Shown piece after piece: positions 13,455-16,503 of a DNA stretch of 16,503 nt (its first letter is position 1; each line of letters starts with the position of its first letter). The position numbers and the translations under genes are program-made. Location of the stretch: positions 1-16,503 of the forward strand of contig CAZTUT010000060.1 of assembly GCA_964616395.1 (NCBI GenBank). Reading direction: 5' to 3'. The stretch is from JALHMQ01 sp964616395 (GTDB taxonomy: Bacteria > Pseudomonadota > Gammaproteobacteria > Burkholderiales > Burkholderiaceae_F). Under the pieces are notes generated by a model that was not told the DNA's origin, made no database searches, and saw nothing but the letters and a program-made list of their open reading frames with translations.

Positions 13455-14237
13455 ATGAATGCGCTGCCATCGAACGTCATCCGCCTGCGTGGCGTCACGC
13501 TGGAGATCGGGGGGCGGCGGCTGGTCGAGGCGTTGGACCTCGACGTCGAGCGCGGCCAGCGCTGGGTGATCCTGGGGCCCAACGGTGCCGGCAAGTCGAC
13601 GCTGCTGTCGGTGCTGGCCGGACTGCACTGTGCCGAGCGTGGCGAGGTGCAGCTCGCCGGCCGTGATTTCGGCCGCTGGCAGATCGAGGCGCTGGCCGGC
13701 GTGCGCGCGCTTGTCACCGATCGCTGGGTCGACCCGTTCGCCGCCAGCGCGCTCGACACCGTGTTGACCGCGCGTTACCGGTTCGGCGCCGATGATGCCG
13801 ACGGCATGCGTCGCGCGCTCGATGAGCTTGGCCAACTCGACTGCGCGGCGCTGGCCGATCACGATGTCCGCACGTTGTCGCGCGGCGAACGTCAGCGCGT
13901 CGCCCTGGCCACGGCGCTGGCGCAGGATGCGCCGCTGCTGCTGCTGGACGAGCCCACGTCGCATCAGGATCCGCGGCACCAGCAGCTGGTGCTGCGCCGG
14001 CTCGGTTCGCTTGACGGGCGCACGCTGGTGGCGTCGATGCACGACGTTAACGCTGCGCGCCGCCTGGCCACCCACGTGCTGCTGCTGTCGGGCGATGGGC
14101 ATTGGCACGCGGGCGAGGTGCAGCAGGTGCTGACGGCCGAGCGCCTCGGCATGCTGTTCGGAACACCGTTTGCCGCAGTCGAGACAGCGGGGGGGCCGAT
14201 GTTCGTGCCAGTCGATACGCCGGGCACAACAGCATGA
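13455..14237 (+). CDS. btuD: ABC transporter ATP-binding protein, BtuD-like
   Basis: 260 residues. Walker A is GPNGAGKST (41-49), the signature is LSRGERQRVALA (from Leu141), Walker B is LLLLDEPTSHQD with Asp165 and Glu166, and the switch His is His196 (SMHDVN). It hydrolyses ATP to drive the BtuC permease. The start at 13455 has a weak GGGAAG upstream; the frame is open back to 13068, but that overlaps btuC. It is the last gene of the riboswitch-controlled operon: the next gene converges on it after 28 bases. No periplasmic binding protein (BtuF) or cobinamide-salvage gene is in the operon. Confidence 0.9.
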   Translation: MNALPSNVIRLRGVTLEIGGRRLVEALDLDVERGQRWVILGPNGAGKSTLLSVLAGLHCAERGEVQLAGRDFGRWQIEALAGVRALVTDRWVDPFAASALDTVLTARYRFGADDADGMRRALDELGQLDCAALADHDVRTLSRGERQRVALATALAQDAPLLLLDEPTSHQDPRHQQLVLRRLGSLDGRTLVASMHDVNAARRLATHVLLLSGDGHWHAGEVQQVLTAERLGMLFGTPFAAVETAGGPMFVPVDTPGTTA

Positions 14238-14265
14238 TGTTCCATCCGCCGCGGGTCCGGCTGTG

Positions 14266-15171
14266 CTAGCGACTCCGCGCCGCGCCTGTCAGGTGTTCGC
14301 GTAAAAACGTGCGGAAAGCCTCGGCCGCCGGTGACAGCCCGCGGTCGCGAGGCTTGAACAGGCACACACGCCGCGGCACGACGGGCCGAACAAGCGGCCG
14401 GACAGCGATCCGCACCTTGGGTGTGAGCTGACGCGCATTGACCGGCAACGCGGCCACACCCAGGCCGGCCGCAACCATGCTGATCACAGTCGAAGAAAAG
14501 CCGACTTCGTAGGCCGGCTGGGCTGCGGCGTCAGCGGCTGCGAGCGCCTGGTCGGCGAGGGCACGCAGCGGGCTGCCCTGGGCAAGCGCAATCAGCGGTT
14601 GAGCGGCCAGTTCGCGCCAGGAGATTTCGCGTCGCGACGCCAGCGCATGATCGTGCGGTAGCAGCGCGACCAACCGATCGGACAGCAGCGTCTCCTCGTC
14701 GACATCGGCATCGGCATGCAGTGCGGTGCCGACGCCGATATCGACATCACCGGCGCGCAGCAGCCGCTTGATGTCCTGCTCGACCACGTCGCGCAGCACC
14801 ACCGTGATGCCGGGCCAGCGTGCGCCAAAGCGCCGGATTGCCTCGGGCATCACCGTGGCGGCCAGCACGGTCGAGGTGGCGAGGCTGACGCGGCCGCGCC
14901 GCAACGCCGACAGCTCGCGGGATTGCGACAGCGCGCTGTCGAGGTCGGCGAGCACCTTGCGCGCCACCGGCAGGAACTCGGCGCCGATCTCGGTCAGACG
15001 CACCAATCGCGTGTGTCGGTCGAACAGCCGCGCGCCGGTCTGCTCCTCGAGTTGGCGGATCAGCATCGACAGCGCCGACGGCGTGACGTGCAACCGGTTT
15101 GCTGCCAGCGCGAACTGGCCGTGTTGCGCCACGGCAACGAAGGCCTGCAACTGCCGCAATGTGACATTCAT
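14266..15171 (-). CDS. LysR-family transcriptional regulator
   Basis: 301 residues. The N-terminal winged helix-turn-helix (MNVTLRQLQAFVAVAQHGQF followed by ALAANRLHVTPSALSMLIRQ) covers residues 1-60, then a linker helix and a periplasmic-binding-protein-like effector domain (about 90-295). GDVDIGVGT and VAAGLGVAALP are typical LysR effector motifs. It is divergent from puuD across 190 bases and converges on btuD. By the usual LysR arrangement it probably regulates puuD and purine (urate) catabolism, perhaps with an intermediate as co-inducer; this is inference from position only. Transcription probably starts near 15199 from a well-formed promoter. Confidence 0.88.
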   Translation of the reverse strand: MNVTLRQLQAFVAVAQHGQFALAANRLHVTPSALSMLIRQLEEQTGARLFDRHTRLVRLTEIGAEFLPVARKVLADLDSALSQSRELSALRRGRVSLATSTVLAATVMPEAIRRFGARWPGITVVLRDVVEQDIKRLLRAGDVDIGVGTALHADADVDEETLLSDRLVALLPHDHALASRREISWRELAAQPLIALAQGSPLRALADQALAAADAAAQPAYEVGFSSTVISMVAAGLGVAALPVNARQLTPKVRIAVRPLVRPVVPRRVCLFKPRDRGLSPAAEAFRTFLREHLTGAARSR

Positions 15172-15361
15172 TCAGATTGGCTGATGAATTAATAAGAAAG
15201 TTTTGATTGTATGAGTAATCGGGAATTGATTGAATGCGGCTCGCCGCGTCGTCAGAACAACATCGATGCAGTCGCCACGGCGGTCGCGTGGTCGCGCAGT
15301 TCCGCAGTCGTCCGTAGCTCCCCGCAGTTCCACATCGCACGCATTCCAGGACGGGATCGGC
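15172..15361. promoter_or_regulatory. Divergent LysR/puuD control region with an AT-rich core
   Basis: The 190-base gap contains a strikingly AT-rich stretch (about 15172-15235) in otherwise GC-rich DNA. It holds the LysR-gene promoter and dyads of the LysR-operator type, for example GATT-N8-AATC at 15205-15220. The right-hand part (15241-15361) is GC-rich and carries short CCGCAGT-like repeats near 15300-15330; no clear puuD promoter was seen there. Confidence 0.5.
15206..15234 (-). promoter_or_regulatory. Sigma70-type promoter of the LysR regulator
   Basis: On the minus strand a -35 box TTCAAT (15234-15229) and a -10 box TACAAT (15211-15206) are separated by 17 bases. The start would be near 15199, giving a leader of about 28 bases. 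A GATT/AATC dyad overlaps the -10 box, which would suit autorepression. Confidence 0.6.
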
Positions 15362-16503
15362 ATGGAAACCTATGTCATCGAATGGCTGAACCTCGCGGTG
15401 CGCTGGCTGCACTTCACGGCCGGCATTGCGTGGATCGGCGCCTCGCTGTACTTCGTGATGCTCGACAACTCGCTGCGGGCGCCCAAGAAGCCGCAGGATG
15501 CCGAGCGTGGCGTGCATGGCGAGCTGTGGGCGGTGCACGGCGGCGGTTTCTACTGCAGTCAGAAGTTCCTCACCGGCCCGCGCGGCGAGCCGCTCAGCGA
15601 CAACCTGCACTGGTCGAAGTGGGAGGCCTACACGACCTGGCTGTCGGGCATGGCGCTGCTGGCGATCATCTACTGGTACGGCGCCAACACCTACCTGATC
15701 GACCGGTCGGTGCTCGATCTGTCGGTGCCGGCCGGCATCGCGATTTCGGCCGGCTCGCTGGTGGTCGGCTGGTTCATCTACGACACGCTGTGCCGCACGC
15801 TGAAAAGCGAACTGGCGCTGGCCATCGTCGTCTACCTGCTGCTGGTGGCCGCTGGCTGGGGCTATGCGCAGGTCTTCGGCGCGCGCGCCGCCTACATCCA
15901 TGTGGGCGCGCTGATGGGCACATTGATGGTCTGGAACGTGTTCTTCCACATCATTCCGGGGCAGAAGCGGATGGTGGCGGCACTGCGGGCCGGCCAGCCG
16001 GTCGATCCGCGGCCGGGCGTGATCGGCAAGCAGCGCAGCGTGCACAACACCTACCTCACGCTGCCGGTGCTGTTCATCATGATCAGCAACCACTATCCGA
16101 TGACCTACGGTCACCCGCAGGGCTGGCTGATCCTGGCGGTGTTCATCCTTGCCGGCGCGCTGATCCGTCAGTTCTTCGTGTTGCGCCATCGCGGGCGCGT
16201 GGTGTGGGCGCTGCCCGCGGTCGGTGTAGCCCTGCTGCTGGCGGTGGCGGTTGCGCTGGCGCCGCGGGCGAAGCCTGCGCCGGCTGCATCGGCGGCGGTG
16301 ACCTTTGCACAGGTGCAGCCGATCATCGACCAGCGCTGCACGGTCTGCCATGCCGAGCGGCCCACGTACCCCGGCTTTGCCCAGCCGCCGGCCGGCGTGA
16401 TGCTCGACACCCCCGAGCGCATTCGCGCCGCCGCGTCGCGAATTCACCAGCAGACAATCGCCACCAACGCGATGCCGATCGGCAACCTCACGCAGATGAC
16501 GCC
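15362..16503 (+). CDS. puuD: Urate hydroxylase PuuD (membrane urate oxidase with cytochrome c tail), 3' truncated by the window
   Basis: The frame is open for 380 codons to the window end. The N-terminal ~300 residues form the membrane urate-oxidase N-terminal domain, with about eight hydrophobic segments: WLNLAVRWLHFTAGIAWIGA (8-27), HGGGFYCSQKF, HWSKWEAYTTWLSG, IHVGALMGTLMVWNVFFHII and QRSVHNTYLTLPVLFIMISN. A periplasmic cytochrome c domain follows, with the haem site CTVCH at 326-330. PuuD hydroxylates urate to 5-hydroxyisourate and passes electrons to the respiratory chain, unlike soluble urate oxidase. GGGA five bases before ATG 15362 supports the start. It is divergent from a LysR regulator; further purine-degradation genes may lie beyond the window. 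Confidence 0.9.
   Translation, partial: METYVIEWLNLAVRWLHFTAGIAWIGASLYFVMLDNSLRAPKKPQDAERGVHGELWAVHGGGFYCSQKFLTGPRGEPLSDNLHWSKWEAYTTWLSGMALLAIIYWYGANTYLIDRSVLDLSVPAGIAISAGSLVVGWFIYDTLCRTLKSELALAIVVYLLLVAAGWGYAQVFGARAAYIHVGALMGTLMVWNVFFHIIPGQKRMVAALRAGQPVDPRPGVIGKQRSVHNTYLTLPVLFIMISNHYPMTYGHPQGWLILAVFILAGALIRQFFVLRHRGRVVWALPAVGVALLLAVAVALAPRAKPAPAASAAVTFAQVQPIIDQRCTVCHAERPTYPGFAQPPAGVMLDTPERIRAAASRIHQQTIATNAMPIGNLTQMT

Noticed and set aside
14747..16447. 566-codon open frame on the minus strand spanning puuD and the LysR gene
   Set aside because: It crosses the divergent promoter region and part of the real LysR gene in another frame; its composition is His/Arg/Gln-rich and typical of a GC-rich shadow.

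Overview
The window is 16.5 kb of high-GC, gene-dense bacterial chromosome from a betaproteobacterium, most likely of the order Burkholderiales. The evidence is the gene content: a BPSS1780-family membrane protein, a DUF2782 protein beside thrB, the order zapB-zapA-6S RNA-EVE, a PuuD-type urate hydroxylase, and an OxyR whose redox cysteines fall at residues 199 and 208. A 10-N gap at 8968-8977 shows this is a scaffolded draft assembly. No IS element, phage gene, tRNA, rRNA or CRISPR array was seen. The only clear selfish element is an intein.

Layout: (1) 1-185, minus strand, the 5' end of an unidentified gene, divergent from uvrD. (2) 413-3709, UvrD helicase interrupted by a 350-residue intein inside helicase motif III. 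(3) 3760-6064, a DUF2782 periplasmic protein, homoserine kinase ThrB and a BPSS1780-like membrane protein. (4) 6079-7622, oxyR and dps, an oxidative-stress pair, with dps having its own sigma70 promoter. (5) 7755-9129, minus strand, an EVE-domain gene broken by the gap and a TauE/SafE exporter whose ATG is one base after the EVE stop codon. (6) 9133-9991, minus strand, zapB, zapA, then 6S RNA (ssrS) with an intrinsic terminator that ends four bases before the EVE start codon. (7) 10096-14237, a cobalamin riboswitch controlling btuB-btuC-btuD, outer- and inner-membrane B12 uptake without a btuF. (8) 14266-16503, a LysR-type regulator divergent from puuD, a membrane urate hydroxylase with a cytochrome c tail that runs off the window.

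The most notable features are: the intein, placed between the conserved Gln and Ser of motif III, with a middle region lacking LAGLIDADG motifs; a recurring arrangement in which a -10 hexamer lies exactly 7 nt before an ATG (uvrD, DUF2782, zapB), suggesting leaderless mRNAs; the 6S/EVE junction; a candidate helix masking the btuB ribosome-binding site; and a 16-bp repeat around the N gap showing that the EVE gene is probably intact and the break is an assembly artefact.

Functionally this is a housekeeping region: DNA repair, threonine synthesis, peroxide defence, division-ring assembly, global transcription control by 6S RNA, B12 uptake and purine catabolism.
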